Source: Clostridia bacterium (GTDB lineage Bacteria; Bacillota_A; Clostridia; Christensenellales; Aristaeellaceae). From it: a stretch of 41,720 nt of DNA. The stretch lies in NCBI GenBank assembly GCA_017397695.1, contig JAFQIF010000002.1:1-41720 (forward strand). The letters run 5' to 3'. The first letter of the stretch is position 1. Each line of letters begins with the position of its first letter. The notes below the pieces were generated by a model, which was not told the origin of the DNA, searched no databases, and was given only the letters and a program-made list of their open reading frames with translations. Position numbers and translations under genes: made by a program. Shown here piece after piece: positions 1 to 8,606 of this stretch.

Positions 1-566
1 ATAAGCCCGAACAGACGGAAGCGGATATTTACGCCATCGGCGAAGGCGTAAGAAAAGCCTTTGAAGAAATATGCGTACCAAACGGCATGGAAGAGATCAA
101 AATCGCCTCCGAACTTGGCCGCTACATAACCGGCCCCACGGGCTGGCTCGTAACCACGGCGATTCACGAAAAGCATATTCATAAAGAATACATCGGCGTA
201 GACGCGTGCGCCGCCGACCTTATGCGCCCGGCCATGTACGGCGCGTACCATCACATCACTGTCGCAGGAAAGGAAAACGCCGAAAACACGAAGGTTTACG
301 ACGTCGTCGGCTCCCTTTGCGAAAACAACGATAAGTTCGCCGTCGACAGACCCTTACCCGAAATCGAAATGGGAGACATCATCGTTATCCATGATACCGG
401 CGCGCACGGAAGAAGCATGGGCTATAACTACAATGGCCGCTTGAGAAGCGCGGAGGTTCTTTTAAAGACTAACGGCGAATTTGAGCTCATTCGAAGAGCC
501 GAAACCCCGAAGGATTATTTTGCGACGCTCGATTTTACCCATATTTTAGACGGTGTTCTTTCTTAA
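1..566 (+). CDS. lysA: Diaminopimelate decarboxylase, C-terminal part (5' end outside window)
   Basis: The frame is open from base 3, so the gene starts upstream of the window. The product is the C-terminal ~187 residues of a PLP-dependent meso-diaminopimelate decarboxylase, which makes L-lysine in the last step of the DAP pathway. Visible family features are the GSLCENND segment, whose Cys and Glu occupy the place of the family's active-site Cys/substrate-contact motif. Also seen are the MGDIIVIHDTGAHG strand and the Tyr-containing MGYNYNGRLRSAEVL segment that contacts PLP in the dimer. The gene converges on sigF and its last 21 bases overlap the sigF 3' end on the other strand. In Bacillus lysA also lies downstream of the spoIIA region, so the neighbourhood fits. 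No terminator of its own is evident; any would have to lie inside sigF. Confidence 0.93.
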   Translation, partial: KPEQTEADIYAIGEGVRKAFEEICVPNGMEEIKIASELGRYITGPTGWLVTTAIHEKHIHKEYIGVDACAADLMRPAMYGAYHHITVAGKENAENTKVYDVVGSLCENNDKFAVDRPLPEIEMGDIIVIHDTGAHGRSMGYNYNGRLRSAEVLLKTNGEFELIRRAETPKDYFATLDFTHILDGVLS

Positions 567-1265
567 GCGCAGCAAAAGCTTTTTTTCAAGGCGCGATACC
601 TGAACCTGCGTAAGTCCTAAGATTTCGGCGACGCGTGATTGTGTAAGCCGATCAAAATATCTGAGTGTAATCAGTTTTCGTTCCTTCTCGTCAAGGCTTT
701 TTAAGAGGCTTTCGACGAGAAGGTTTTTATCTACCGATTCATATGGGTTTTCGCCAACGGTATCCTGCAGCATTCGCTTGCCGTCATTGTTGACCGGTTC
801 CGTTAAGCTCTTTACGGGCTTTGTCGCGTCAAGCGCTAAAACGACTTCTTCGCGCTTAAGGCTTGTTTTTCTGCAGATTTCTTCAATGGACGGGGAGGCC
901 GCATGCGCCTCTGTATAGGCGTTTACAAAGTCAATGGCTTTTTTCGCGTTTTCGCGGATGGTTCTGGAGACATGAATCGGGTTGTCGTCCCGCAAAAACC
1001 TTCTGATCTCGCCCATAATGACAGGAACGGCGTAGGTTGAAAACCGCACGTCAAAATGAGCATCGAATTTTTGAATTGCCTTCACAAGTCCGATCCTGCC
1101 AAGCTGATAAAGATCCTCGTATTCCTTTCCGCGCCCGGAAAATTTCTTTACAACAAACCGAATCAGCGCGTCGTTTTCCGTGACCAGCGTCTCCATTGCC
1201 TCTTTATCGCCGGCCTGCGCTATGCGTATGAGCATTTCTGTGCTTTCGTATGCTTTTTGCGTCAC
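546..1265 (-). CDS. sigF: RNA polymerase sigma-F factor (SpoIIAC), forespore-specific
   Basis: 239 residues, usual size for the sigma-F/G/B group. Region 2 is visible around residues 35-95 (EDLYQLGRIGLVKAIQKFD, then RFSTYAVPVIMGEIRRFLRD). Region 3 follows, and region 4 has a helix-turn-helix near residues 205-235 (LTQSRVAEILGLTQVQVSRLEK). Together with spoIIAA and spoIIAB immediately upstream this identifies the first forespore sigma factor, held inactive by SpoIIAB and released by dephosphorylated SpoIIAA after septation. The start is a GTG whose last two bases are shared with the spoIIAB stop (GTGA), with an AAGGAAG Shine-Dalgarno just upstream, so translation is coupled. The 3' end overlaps convergent lysA by 21 bases. 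Confidence 0.96.
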   Translation of the reverse strand: MTQKAYESTEMLIRIAQAGDKEAMETLVTENDALIRFVVKKFSGRGKEYEDLYQLGRIGLVKAIQKFDAHFDVRFSTYAVPVIMGEIRRFLRDDNPIHVSRTIRENAKKAIDFVNAYTEAHAASPSIEEICRKTSLKREEVVLALDATKPVKSLTEPVNNDGKRMLQDTVGENPYESVDKNLLVESLLKSLDEKERKLITLRYFDRLTQSRVAEILGLTQVQVSRLEKKLLLRLRKNTV

Positions 1266-1714
1266 GCTTCCTTCGCGCGCTCGGCGCCAAAGGCAATCTG
1301 TTTGTACATGCGAACGGTCGTGCCCGCGCCGACTCTGCTTGCAACGTCTATGGAGTCCATAAAGCTTTCCATAACGGTAAAGCCCATGCCGCTTCGTTCA
1401 AACCCGTCCACGCTCGTCCAGAAGGGCTGCATGGCCTGCTTGATGTCGCCGATTCCGCGCCCGTTGTCGGTGATGTCGACGGTTAAAAGGCGCGTGTCGG
1501 TAAGCGTGGCGTGAAGCCTCACGGTTCCGAGTTTTTTGCCGTAGCCGTGAATGATCGCATTTGTTACAGCTTCGGAGACGGCGGTTTTCACGTCGCTGAC
1601 TTCCGAAAGCGTGGGATTTAACGGGAGGAGAAACGCGCTGATCGTCAGGCGCGCAAAGCTTTCGTTTTCGGGTACAGATAAAAAATCCACGCGGATTTCG
1701 TTTATGATGCTCAT
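1262..1714 (-). CDS. spoIIAB: Anti-sigma-F factor / serine kinase SpoIIAB
   Basis: 150-residue GHKL-fold kinase. The N box (EAVTNAIIHGY), G1 (DNGRGIGD) and G2 (SGMGFTVMESFMD) ATP-binding motifs are all present. By family knowledge it binds sigma-F as a dimer in the ATP state and phosphorylates the anti-anti-sigma factor SpoIIAA. It sits 4 bases after spoIIAA and overlaps sigF by 4 bases, the standard spoIIA operon arrangement. An AAGGAAAGGG ribosome binding site precedes the ATG. Confidence 0.96.
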   Translation of the reverse strand: MSIINEIRVDFLSVPENESFARLTISAFLLPLNPTLSEVSDVKTAVSEAVTNAIIHGYGKKLGTVRLHATLTDTRLLTVDITDNGRGIGDIKQAMQPFWTSVDGFERSGMGFTVMESFMDSIDVASRVGAGTTVRMYKQIAFGAERAKEA

Positions 1715-1718
1715 GTTT

Positions 1719-2030
1719 TTACGCCCTTTCCTTTACCTTCATAATCTGATTGAGACCTGACATTTTAAAAATACGCATGACGTTTTCCTGCATGCCCATA
1801 ACCTCTACCCCGCCGTTTCGCCGCTTCATCAGCTTGTATCTTCCAATCAGCATGCCAATGCCGCTTGAATCCATAAACGTGCTCTCGCTCATATCAAATA
1901 CGAGATTGTTAGCGCCTGATTTCAGAATTTCCGAATCAATCGTATTTCTGATTTTTTCCGCCATGTGCTGGTCAAGTTCGCCCGATAAGCGTACGGTGAG
2001 CGTTTTTGAGTCCTCGTCATACCGAAGCAT
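1719..2030 (-). CDS. spoIIAA: Anti-anti-sigma-F factor SpoIIAA (STAS domain)
   Basis: 103-residue single STAS domain (LSGELDQHMAE at the start; STFMDSSGIGMLIGRYK at residues ~50-66). The Ser in DSSG corresponds to the residue SpoIIAB phosphorylates and SpoIIE dephosphorylates. First gene of the spoIIA operon. The ATG at 2030 is the only start that keeps the first beta strand; an in-frame TGA lies 12 bases upstream. The only Shine-Dalgarno-like run (GGAAGGA) is ~12 bases upstream, inside the stem of the hairpin at 2034-2077, an unusual arrangement. I could not find a convincing sigma-H promoter; the operon may be read from within or upstream of the ftsH-like gene. Confidence 0.95.
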   Translation of the reverse strand: MLRYDEDSKTLTVRLSGELDQHMAEKIRNTIDSEILKSGANNLVFDMSESTFMDSSGIGMLIGRYKLMKRRNGGVEVMGMQENVMRIFKMSGLNQIMKVKERA

Positions 2031-2033
2031 ATA

Positions 2034-2077
2034 AAAGAATCATCCTTCCCGCGTTTTGATGGGAAGGATGATTCTTT
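2034..2077. terminator. Perfect 17-bp hairpin between ftsH-like gene and spoIIAA
   Basis: Arms 2034-2050 and 2061-2077 are exactly complementary, with a 10-base loop. On the minus strand the hairpin is followed by TAT and then the spoIIAA ATG, with T-rich bases at the stem foot (ATTCTTTTAT). It is probably the terminator or attenuator of the ftsH-like gene, but it also locks the only spoIIAA ribosome binding site into the stem. Confidence 0.7.
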
Positions 2078-2099
2078 ATGAACCGCTTTGCCGCCTGTT

Positions 2100-3671
2100 T
2101 CAAATTGCGTCTACTTTTGTAGAATCCTTGTTTTCGTTCGACACGTGAAGCGGGTGTCTTTTGAAAAAGCAGTCGATTTCGCTTTTTGACATGGATTCGT
2201 TCAAAAGAAGCTCGCTTGCAAGGCAGGTTAACGCCTCTTTATTCTCCGTCAAAAAGGAAAGCGCTTCGTCGTATAAGTCAGAAAGGATTCTCCGCGCCCG
2301 TTCGCTTATTTCATACCTTCCGCCAAACGCCTTTACAAAGGTCGCCTCATGAATGGCGGGATGATCCAAAAAGCCGAGCTCGCATGCATAATTTACAGAA
2401 ATTTCGCTTGCCCTTTTGATGTCGCTGAGCGCGCCCGAAGTGACGCCCTCTTTTGAAAATGCGATTTCTTCCGCGCACCTGCCTGCAAGCAGCACGAGCA
2501 TTTTCTTTTCCATGTCCTCCTTTGTATAAAGCGTCTTTTCCTCAGGAACCAGAAGGTTGTACCCTGCTGCGCCGCCGGATGACGGGAGGATGCTGATTCT
2601 TTGGATATTCGATCCGAACAGCTGATAAGACACAAGCGCGTGACCCGCCTCGTGAACGGCGATTATGATTTTCTCGTTCTCATTTTCGTGCGCGCGTCCG
2701 TCCTCGCCTGCGGTTACTGAAATAAAGGCCTTATCTACATCCTCCTTCTCAATCTGAAGGGCGTTGCGCCTCGCCGCTCTGATGGCCGCTTCGTTTAAAA
2801 GGTTTTCAAGCGACGCGCCCGAGAAAAATGCCGTTTCTTTGGCAAGCTCAGTAAGGCTCACATTTTTCGATAAGGGCTTGTTTTTCGCGTGCAGCTTTAA
2901 TATATCCATTCTTTCGTTCATTGCGGGCATGCCGACTTCGATCTGTCTGTCAAACCGGCCTGGCCTTAAAAGCGCAGGATCGAGCATTTCCCATCGATTG
3001 GTCGCGGCGACAACGATAATGCCGTCGGCGGGAGAAAACCCGCTCATTTCGCTTAGAAGGGCGTTTAACGTCTGGTCGCGCTCCTCTGAGGAATTGGCGT
3101 TTCTTGCGCGACCGAGCGTGTCGATTTCGTCGATGAAGATTACGCATTTTCCATATTTTCGCGCTTTTTTGAATGTGTCGCGCACGCGGCTTGCGCCGAC
3201 GCCCACATACATTTCCACAAAGTCGCTACCGTTCATCGCAAGAAACGGAACGTCAGCTTCGCCTGCCAATGCGCGGGCAAGAAGCGTCTTTCCTGTGCCT
3301 GGCGGGCCGTATAGCAAAACGCCGTGCGGAATTCTCGCGCCGAGACGCGCGTATTTTTCAGGATGCTTTAAAAAATCGACTAGCTCCATGAGGCTTTTTC
3401 TTGCGTTGTCGTTTGCCGCAACGTCTGCAAAGCGGATGCAGGATTTCTGTTTTTCATTGGTTTTGATGTGCTTTTGAGGTTTCGCTTCCGTGTATGAGGG
3501 CATTTTGCGTCTGGTCATTGCAGAAATGACAAACAGGGAAAGCGCCAATACCGAGAGACACACGGACAACTCATAGGTGAAGGGAAACATACGGCTCCCC
3601 CAAAGGGATACTGTCAAAGCGCTCGCAATCAGAATGACTGATGCGCCGTTCAGGTAATAGTATTTGGGCAT
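2100..3671 (-). CDS. FtsH-like membrane AAA+ zinc metalloprotease without extracytoplasmic domain
   Basis: About 523 residues, shorter than typical FtsH (~600-650). Two hydrophobic segments lie near residues 8-25 and 34-52, separated by only about nine residues, so the ~70-residue extracytoplasmic domain of canonical FtsH is missing. The AAA module has Walker A GPPGTGKT, Walker B VIFIDEID, the pore motif region FVEMYVGVGASRVRD and the second-region-of-homology arginines (RPGRFDRQ). The peptidase domain has the zinc motif HEAGH and a downstream Asp ligand candidate (SGALSDIKRA). It probably degrades membrane or regulatory proteins in the cytoplasmic membrane. ATG at 3671 has GGAGG 10 bases upstream; an in-frame GTG at 3677 is possible. 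Being next to spoIIA and distinct from housekeeping FtsH suggests, as inference only, a sporulation role. Confidence 0.9.
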   Translation of the reverse strand: MPKYYYLNGASVILIASALTVSLWGSRMFPFTYELSVCLSVLALSLFVISAMTRRKMPSYTEAKPQKHIKTNEKQKSCIRFADVAANDNARKSLMELVDFLKHPEKYARLGARIPHGVLLYGPPGTGKTLLARALAGEADVPFLAMNGSDFVEMYVGVGASRVRDTFKKARKYGKCVIFIDEIDTLGRARNANSSEERDQTLNALLSEMSGFSPADGIIVVAATNRWEMLDPALLRPGRFDRQIEVGMPAMNERMDILKLHAKNKPLSKNVSLTELAKETAFFSGASLENLLNEAAIRAARRNALQIEKEDVDKAFISVTAGEDGRAHENENEKIIIAVHEAGHALVSYQLFGSNIQRISILPSSGGAAGYNLLVPEEKTLYTKEDMEKKMLVLLAGRCAEEIAFSKEGVTSGALSDIKRASEISVNYACELGFLDHPAIHEATFVKAFGGRYEISERARRILSDLYDEALSFLTENKEALTCLASELLLNESMSKSEIDCFFKRHPLHVSNENKDSTKVDAI

Positions 3672-3700
3672 ATACACATCGCCTCCGTTTTCATGTCATT

Positions 3701-3729
3701 ATTGTATAATTAACAGCATTCTTTGTCCA
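3701..3729 (-). promoter_or_regulatory. Sigma-A type promoter for the ftsH-like gene
   Basis: Read on the minus strand: TGGACA (3724-3729), 17-base spacer, TACAAT (3701-3706), about 30 bases ahead of the start codon. It lies in the divergent region between the ftsH-like and PBP1A genes. No comparably good promoter was seen for the plus-strand gene. Confidence 0.65.
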
Positions 3730-3798
3730 CGAACAACTTCTGGAAAACGCATAAAACAAAGGGAAACATGCCAAAATAGAAAGGATTTCCGGGAGGCG

Positions 3799-6108
3799 AT
3801 GTATTTGAAAAAAGTAAAAATAATTCTGTCAATCGCGTTTGTTCTCGGCGCGTTTCTTTTCCTGTTCGCGCTTGATTTTCCGTCGTGGCAAAAGCTGGAT
3901 CTAAAAAAAATCACATCCTCCGGCGCGGCCAGCGTTATTTTCGACAAAGACGGAAATGAAATCGGAGCGGTCGGGCAGACAAAAAGCGCAATGTATGTCA
4001 AGAGCGAGGAAATCCCAAAGCACGTCAAAGACGCGTTTGTCGCCTGCGAGGACAAGCGGTTTTATGCGCACGCAGGCGTTGATGTAAAGCGCATTATGGG
4101 CGCTGTGATCAGCAACATAAAATCCGCCTCCTACCGGGAAGGCGGATCGACCATCACGCAGCAGCTTGTAAAGCTCACGCATTTATCCGCTGATAAGAAG
4201 ATATCCAGAAAAGCCAACGAAGCCGTTCTTGCAATGAAGCTTGAAAGAAAAATGACGAAGGATGAGATATTAACGGCGTATCTCAATACCGTCTACTTTG
4301 GAGCAGGCGCCTACGGGATTGAAAGCGCGAGCCGGATATATTTTGGAAAAAGCGTGGGTGCGCTCACCGTTTCGGAAAGCGCAATGCTTGCCGGCGTAAT
4401 TAAAGCGCCCTCCGCCTACGGCCCGTTTACCGATTATGAAAAGGCGATCGAAAGGAGAAATTACGTTCTTTCGAGGATGGAGGAAGACGGATATATAACG
4501 CGGGACGAGATGGAAAAGGCAAAAAGCGAAGCCGTTCGATTGATTTCGGAAAACGAGAAACAGGATTACGGCTGGTACAAAGATATGGTTTTGAAAGAGG
4601 CGGAAAAAGCGCTTAATCTGACGGCCGATCAGATTTTATCAGGCGGATTTCGCATTTACACATGCCTCGATCAGGACAGACAAAGAAGAATCGAAAAGAT
4701 ATATAAAAACGAAAGCCTGTTTCCAAAGGATGCGGAAACAGGCGAAAAGGCCGAGAGCGCGTTTATTGCCATTGATTCGGATACCGGCGGCATATTGTGC
4801 GTGGTCGGCGGGCGCGAGTACGCAGTCAGGCGCGGCCTTAACCGCGCTTTGGACAGCAGAAGACAGCCTGGATCCGCGCTTAAGCCCTTATCGGTGTATG
4901 CGGCGGCAGTGGACGGACTCGGGATGGTGCCGACCAGCATTGTGGATGATACAAAACGAATATTTGACGGCGGATATACGCCGAAAAATGCAGGCGACAG
5001 CTATAACGGGCTTGTGACGCTCAGAGACGCGCTTTCAAGATCGTTAAACGTTGCAAGCGTCTCCCTGATCGAATTTACGGGCATTGAGAAGGCGCGGGAG
5101 TATATAAAAAGATTCGGTCTCCCCGTGCATCAGGACGATAACGGCCTTGCCCTCGCCCTTGGCAGCATGACAAAAGGCGTCACGCCCAAGGAGCTGTCGC
5201 AAGGATACGCTGCGCTTTCAAACGGAGGAAAGGCGGTTAATGCGCATGCGATTACAAAAATCACGGACAGAAACGGAAAAACCGTGTATGAATTTGCGCC
5301 GCAGAATAAGCGCGCAATTTCCTCTCAAAGCGCATATATACTCACAAGTATGTTAAAAACCGCCGCCCAGACGGGCAGCGCGCGTGCGCTGAAGGACGCA
5401 CCCTGTCCGGTAGCCGCCAAAACGGGTACGGTTTCGCTGGATGAAAATCACAACAGAGACGCATGGACGGCGGCGTATACGAGTGAAATTTCAGCAGTGA
5501 TCTGGATGGGCTTTGACGAGACAAAAGGAAATATGCGCCTTAAGGAAACGGAAAGCGGCTCGTTTGCCTGTAAGCTTATGGCGGAATTTATGAAAGCGGA
5601 AGCGGGAAAAGAATTTGAAAAGCCGGATTCACTCATAGAGCTCTCCATCGACAAAAACGCGCTGACCACGCAAAGGCGCGTGTGGCTTGCCCCTGAAAAC
5701 GCGCCCAAGTCGCTTGTCCAGACGGAAATTTTTCTAAAAAGCAATCAGCCGTCCGTCCTCTCCCCTGCTTTTCAAACGCCGAATCGCCCGGATGCGCCTG
5801 AGGTTTACGAATTGGGCGATGAAGTGATAATACGCGTTAAAATCAAGAGCGATGCGGAGGAATATTTGCTGTTTGAAGAAACCGAAGGAAAAAAGGAGCT
5901 TGTCGCATCCGTTTACGGAAAGACAGGCGAAGAAAAGGAAATCCGCATTGCGCGAAAAAAAGAGAACGCGGTTTATACCATGGCGGTTCGAAACAAGATC
6001 ATGTTTGACGCGGGCGTTTCGCTCGTAAGTCTTGAATCCGATGGCGTTGAGGTTTCCGGGAAAAAGGCTCTTTCGGATTTGTTTGAGAATCTGCTGTCCG
6101 GATTTTAG
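3799..6108 (+). CDS. Class A penicillin-binding protein (PBP1A type, transglycosylase/transpeptidase)
   Basis: 769 residues. An N-terminal membrane anchor lies near residues 5-25 (IILSIAFVLGAFLFLFALDF). The GT51 glycosyltransferase follows (EDKRFYAHAGVD with the catalytic Glu, then GGSTITQQLVK and RKANEAVLAMKLER). The transpeptidase domain has SxxK (PGSALKPL), SxN (SRSLNVA) and KTG (AAKTGTV). The C-terminal ~130 residues look like a beta-rich fibronectin-III-like tail. It polymerises and cross-links peptidoglycan outside the membrane. GGGAGG ends only 2 bases before the ATG at 3799, so the in-frame TTG at 3805 (8-base spacing) is a realistic alternative start. It is monocistronic and converges on clpC across the terminator at 6123-6156. 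Confidence 0.93.
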   Translation: MYLKKVKIILSIAFVLGAFLFLFALDFPSWQKLDLKKITSSGAASVIFDKDGNEIGAVGQTKSAMYVKSEEIPKHVKDAFVACEDKRFYAHAGVDVKRIMGAVISNIKSASYREGGSTITQQLVKLTHLSADKKISRKANEAVLAMKLERKMTKDEILTAYLNTVYFGAGAYGIESASRIYFGKSVGALTVSESAMLAGVIKAPSAYGPFTDYEKAIERRNYVLSRMEEDGYITRDEMEKAKSEAVRLISENEKQDYGWYKDMVLKEAEKALNLTADQILSGGFRIYTCLDQDRQRRIEKIYKNESLFPKDAETGEKAESAFIAIDSDTGGILCVVGGREYAVRRGLNRALDSRRQPGSALKPLSVYAAAVDGLGMVPTSIVDDTKRIFDGGYTPKNAGDSYNGLVTLRDALSRSLNVASVSLIEFTGIEKAREYIKRFGLPVHQDDNGLALALGSMTKGVTPKELSQGYAALSNGGKAVNAHAITKITDRNGKTVYEFAPQNKRAISSQSAYILTSMLKTAAQTGSARALKDAPCPVAAKTGTVSLDENHNRDAWTAAYTSEISAVIWMGFDETKGNMRLKETESGSFACKLMAEFMKAEAGKEFEKPDSLIELSIDKNALTTQRRVWLAPENAPKSLVQTEIFLKSNQPSVLSPAFQTPNRPDAPEVYELGDEVIIRVKIKSDAEEYLLFEETEGKKELVASVYGKTGEEKEIRIARKKENAVYTMAVRNKIMFDAGVSLVSLESDGVEVSGKKALSDLFENLLSGF

Positions 6109-6122
6109 AAAACCGTATAAAA

Positions 6123-6156
6123 ACAGAGCGGGCGACACGATGATCGCCTGCTCTGT
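6123..6156 (-). terminator. Intrinsic terminator of the ctsR-clpC operon
   Basis: Arms 6123-6135 and 6144-6156 pair over 13 bp with one G-U, loop of 8. On the minus strand the stem is followed by TTTTTA, a good U-tract just after clpC. It may also stop plus-strand transcription from the PBP1A gene, where the T-run is poor. Confidence 0.8.
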
Positions 6157-6167
6157 CGTTGTCTAAA

Positions 6168-8606
6168 CTATTCTTCGTTGATATTTTCGTACTTCAGCTT
6201 TTCTCCGTCCGCCAATGCTCTGATTTTCTGACCGATTTTTACATTGCCAGCCAGAATATCCTCGCTCAGCGCGTTCTCGACCAGCCGCTGGATGGCGCGT
6301 CTTAACGGGCGCGCGCCGTACTGAAGGTCGTATCCGGCCTGAGCGACGACGCGGGCGGCTTCATGCGTGATTTCAAGCTCGATGCCGCGCTCATTAAGAC
6401 GCTTGGCGACTGTGTTCATCATGAGCTCTGCAATTGAATCGATGTGCGTCTGTTCAAGCGAATGGAAGACGATGATTTCGTCCACGCGGTTGATGAATTC
6501 AGGCCTAAAGAGCTTTTTGACCTCGACCATGATGGAATCCTTCATCTTTTCATAGCTCTTCTCATCGTCAAAGGCGCTTCCAAAGCCAACCGCCCGCTGT
6601 TTTCCGATGGTGTGCGCACCGGCGTTTGAGGTCATAACGACCACGCAGTTTTTAAAATCGACGATTCTTCCCTGTCCGTCTGTGAGCCTTCCGTCTTCCA
6701 GAATCTGAAGAAGCACATTAAATACGTCCGGGTGCGCCTTCTCAACTTCATCAAGGAGCAAGATGCTGTAGGGCTTTCTTCTTACCTTTTCGGTCAATTG
6801 TCCGCCCTCTTCATATCCCACATAGCCGGGCGGAGAGCCGATCATGCGCGAAACGGAGAATTTTTCCATATATTCGGACATGTCGATTCGAATGAGACTG
6901 TTTTCATCGCCGAATAAAGCTTCGCCAAGAGCCTTGCAAAGCTCCGTCTTACCTACGCCCGTCGGGCCTAAGAAGATAAACGAGCCGATGGGCCTGTTCG
7001 GATCTTTAAGGCCGGCTCTTGCGCGTCTTACGGCGCGCGCTACGGCTTTAATGGCCTCGTCCTGACCGACGACGCGTTTGTGGAGGATTTCCTCCATTTT
7101 AAGAAGCCTTGTCGCCTCGTCCTCGGTCATGCGCGTGACGGGAATGCCCGTCCAAAGGGACACGATCTGCGCGACCTCCTCCTCCGTCACGGTCTCAACT
7201 TTCTCTTCCCTGCGCTTTTCCCATTCCTTACGCGTATCGTCGATCTCTTTCTGAAGGTTTTTCTTCTGATCACGCATTTCAGCGGCTTTTTCAAAGTTTT
7301 CTTCCAAAACCGCTTTCTTTGTTTCGTTTTCAAGTTCCTCCAGGCGTTTTTCCTGCGCCTGCATATCCGGAGGCGCTGCAAAGGTGCGGATGCGTACTCG
7401 GGAAGCCGCTTCGTCGATTAAATCAATAGCCTTGTCAGGCAAAAAACGGTCGGAAATGTAGCGGTCGGACAGGTGAACGGCGGCCTGAATCGCTTCATCC
7501 GTAATGCGTACTTTGTGGTGATTTTCGTATCTTTCGCGAAGCCCCATCAGGATTTCGACGCTTTCTTCTTTTGTAGGCTGGCCTACGTTTACGGGCTGAA
7601 AACGTCTTTCAAGCGCCGCGTCCTTTTCAATATATTTGTGGTATTCCCGATAGGTGGTTGCGCCGATGCACTGCATTTCGCCTCTGGCCAGAAGCGGCTT
7701 CATGATGTTGGCAGCGTCGATTGCGCCTTCGCTTGCGCCCGCGCCGACGATGGTGTGAAGTTCGTCGATAAACAGAATCACGTTTCCGGCGCGGCGGATT
7801 TCGGCCATCGTGTTTTTGAGGCGCTCCTCGAACTCGCCCCTGTATTTTGCGCCCGCAAGCATGCCGGGAAGATCGAGGGAAACCAGACGCTTTCCCCTTA
7901 GTATTTCCGGAATATTACTGTCGATGATCTTCTGGGCAAGGCCCTCGGCGATGGAGGATTTGCCGACGCCGGGCTCGCCGATCAAAACAGGATTGTTCTT
8001 TGTGCGCCTTGAAAGGATCTGAACGATTCTCTCAATTTCCTTGGCGCGTCCGATGACGGGATCGAGATCGCCCGCCTGCGCAGCCTTTGTAAGATCGCGC
8101 GCATAGGTATCGAGCATGGGCGTGTCGTTGCCTTCGGCTTTGGGTACGCCGTCGCCTGCGTTGGCGTCTGATTTTTTAGGGCCGCCCAATGCCTTTATAA
8201 GCTCGCTTCTTGCTTCGTTCAGGTTTACGCCCATTTTGACCAGTGCGTGCGCCGCAACGCCCGCTCTTTCGCGCATGAGCGCAAGCAGAACGTGTTCGGG
8301 CTCTACAGCGTCGCTTCCGAGGTCTCTTGCTTCACGAACGCTCATTTCAAGAACGGTTTTTGAGCGAATGGTAAAGCTTAATTGCTTGATTGGGGCGGCG
8401 CTTTCCCCTTTTCCGACCAGCCCAAGAATTTCTTCACGAAGATTGTCAAGAGAAATGGCGGAAAAGATTCCCGCAGCTTTTCCGGGATCCGACATCATGC
8501 CCAGAAGCAAATGCTCCGTTCCGATATAGTCGCGCCCGAGCTGCATAGCTTCTCTCTGCGCGTTTTCGAGCGCTCTTTTAGTACGCTCCGAATATTTTCC
8601 AAACAT
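6168..8606 (-). CDS. clpC: Class III stress AAA+ unfoldase ClpC
   Basis: 812 residues, the usual ClpC length. It has an N-terminal double Clp-N repeat (residues 1-~145), AAA-1 with Walker [10 protein letters not shown] and IDELHT, a middle segment with a UVR-like stretch ([18 protein letters not shown], near 420-450), and AAA-2 with GPTGVGKTE and [12 protein letters not shown]. The C-terminal D2-small domain ends the protein. It unfolds substrates for ClpP, including proteins tagged by McsB arginine phosphorylation. It is the last gene of the operon, starting one base into the mcsB stop (TAATG), and is under CtsR control through the upstream operator. Confidence 0.97.
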   Translation of the reverse strand: MFGKYSERTKRALENAQREAMQLGRDYIGTEHLLLGMMSDPGKAAGIFSAISLDNLREEILGLVGKGESAAPIKQLSFTIRSKTVLEMSVREARDLGSDAVEPEHVLLALMRERAGVAAHALVKMGVNLNEARSELIKALGGPKKSDANAGDGVPKAEGNDTPMLDTYARDLTKAAQAGDLDPVIGRAKEIERIVQILSRRTKNNPVLIGEPGVGKSSIAEGLAQKIIDSNIPEILRGKRLVSLDLPGMLAGAKYRGEFEERLKNTMAEIRRAGNVILFIDELHTIVGAGASEGAIDAANIMKPLLARGEMQCIGATTYREYHKYIEKDAALERRFQPVNVGQPTKEESVEILMGLRERYENHHKVRITDEAIQAAVHLSDRYISDRFLPDKAIDLIDEAASRVRIRTFAAPPDMQAQEKRLEELENETKKAVLEENFEKAAEMRDQKKNLQKEIDDTRKEWEKRREEKVETVTEEEVAQIVSLWTGIPVTRMTEDEATRLLKMEEILHKRVVGQDEAIKAVARAVRRARAGLKDPNRPIGSFIFLGPTGVGKTELCKALGEALFGDENSLIRIDMSEYMEKFSVSRMIGSPPGYVGYEEGGQLTEKVRRKPYSILLLDEVEKAHPDVFNVLLQILEDGRLTDGQGRIVDFKNCVVVMTSNAGAHTIGKQRAVGFGSAFDDEKSYEKMKDSIMVEVKKLFRPEFINRVDEIIVFHSLEQTHIDSIAELMMNTVAKRLNERGIELEITHEAARVVAQAGYDLQYGARPLRRAIQRLVENALSEDILAGNVKIGQKIRALADGEKLKYENINEE

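Noticed and set aside
2764..3477. 237-codon plus-strand frame opposite the ftsH-like gene
   Set aside because: The minus-strand frame has all AAA and zinc motifs; the plus-strand frame is a shadow.
3676..3802. Mirrored GGAGGCGATGT sequences flanking the ftsH/PBP1A divergent region
   Set aside because: Each copy covers a ribosome binding site and start codon; the match is explained by Shine-Dalgarno and start codon similarity.
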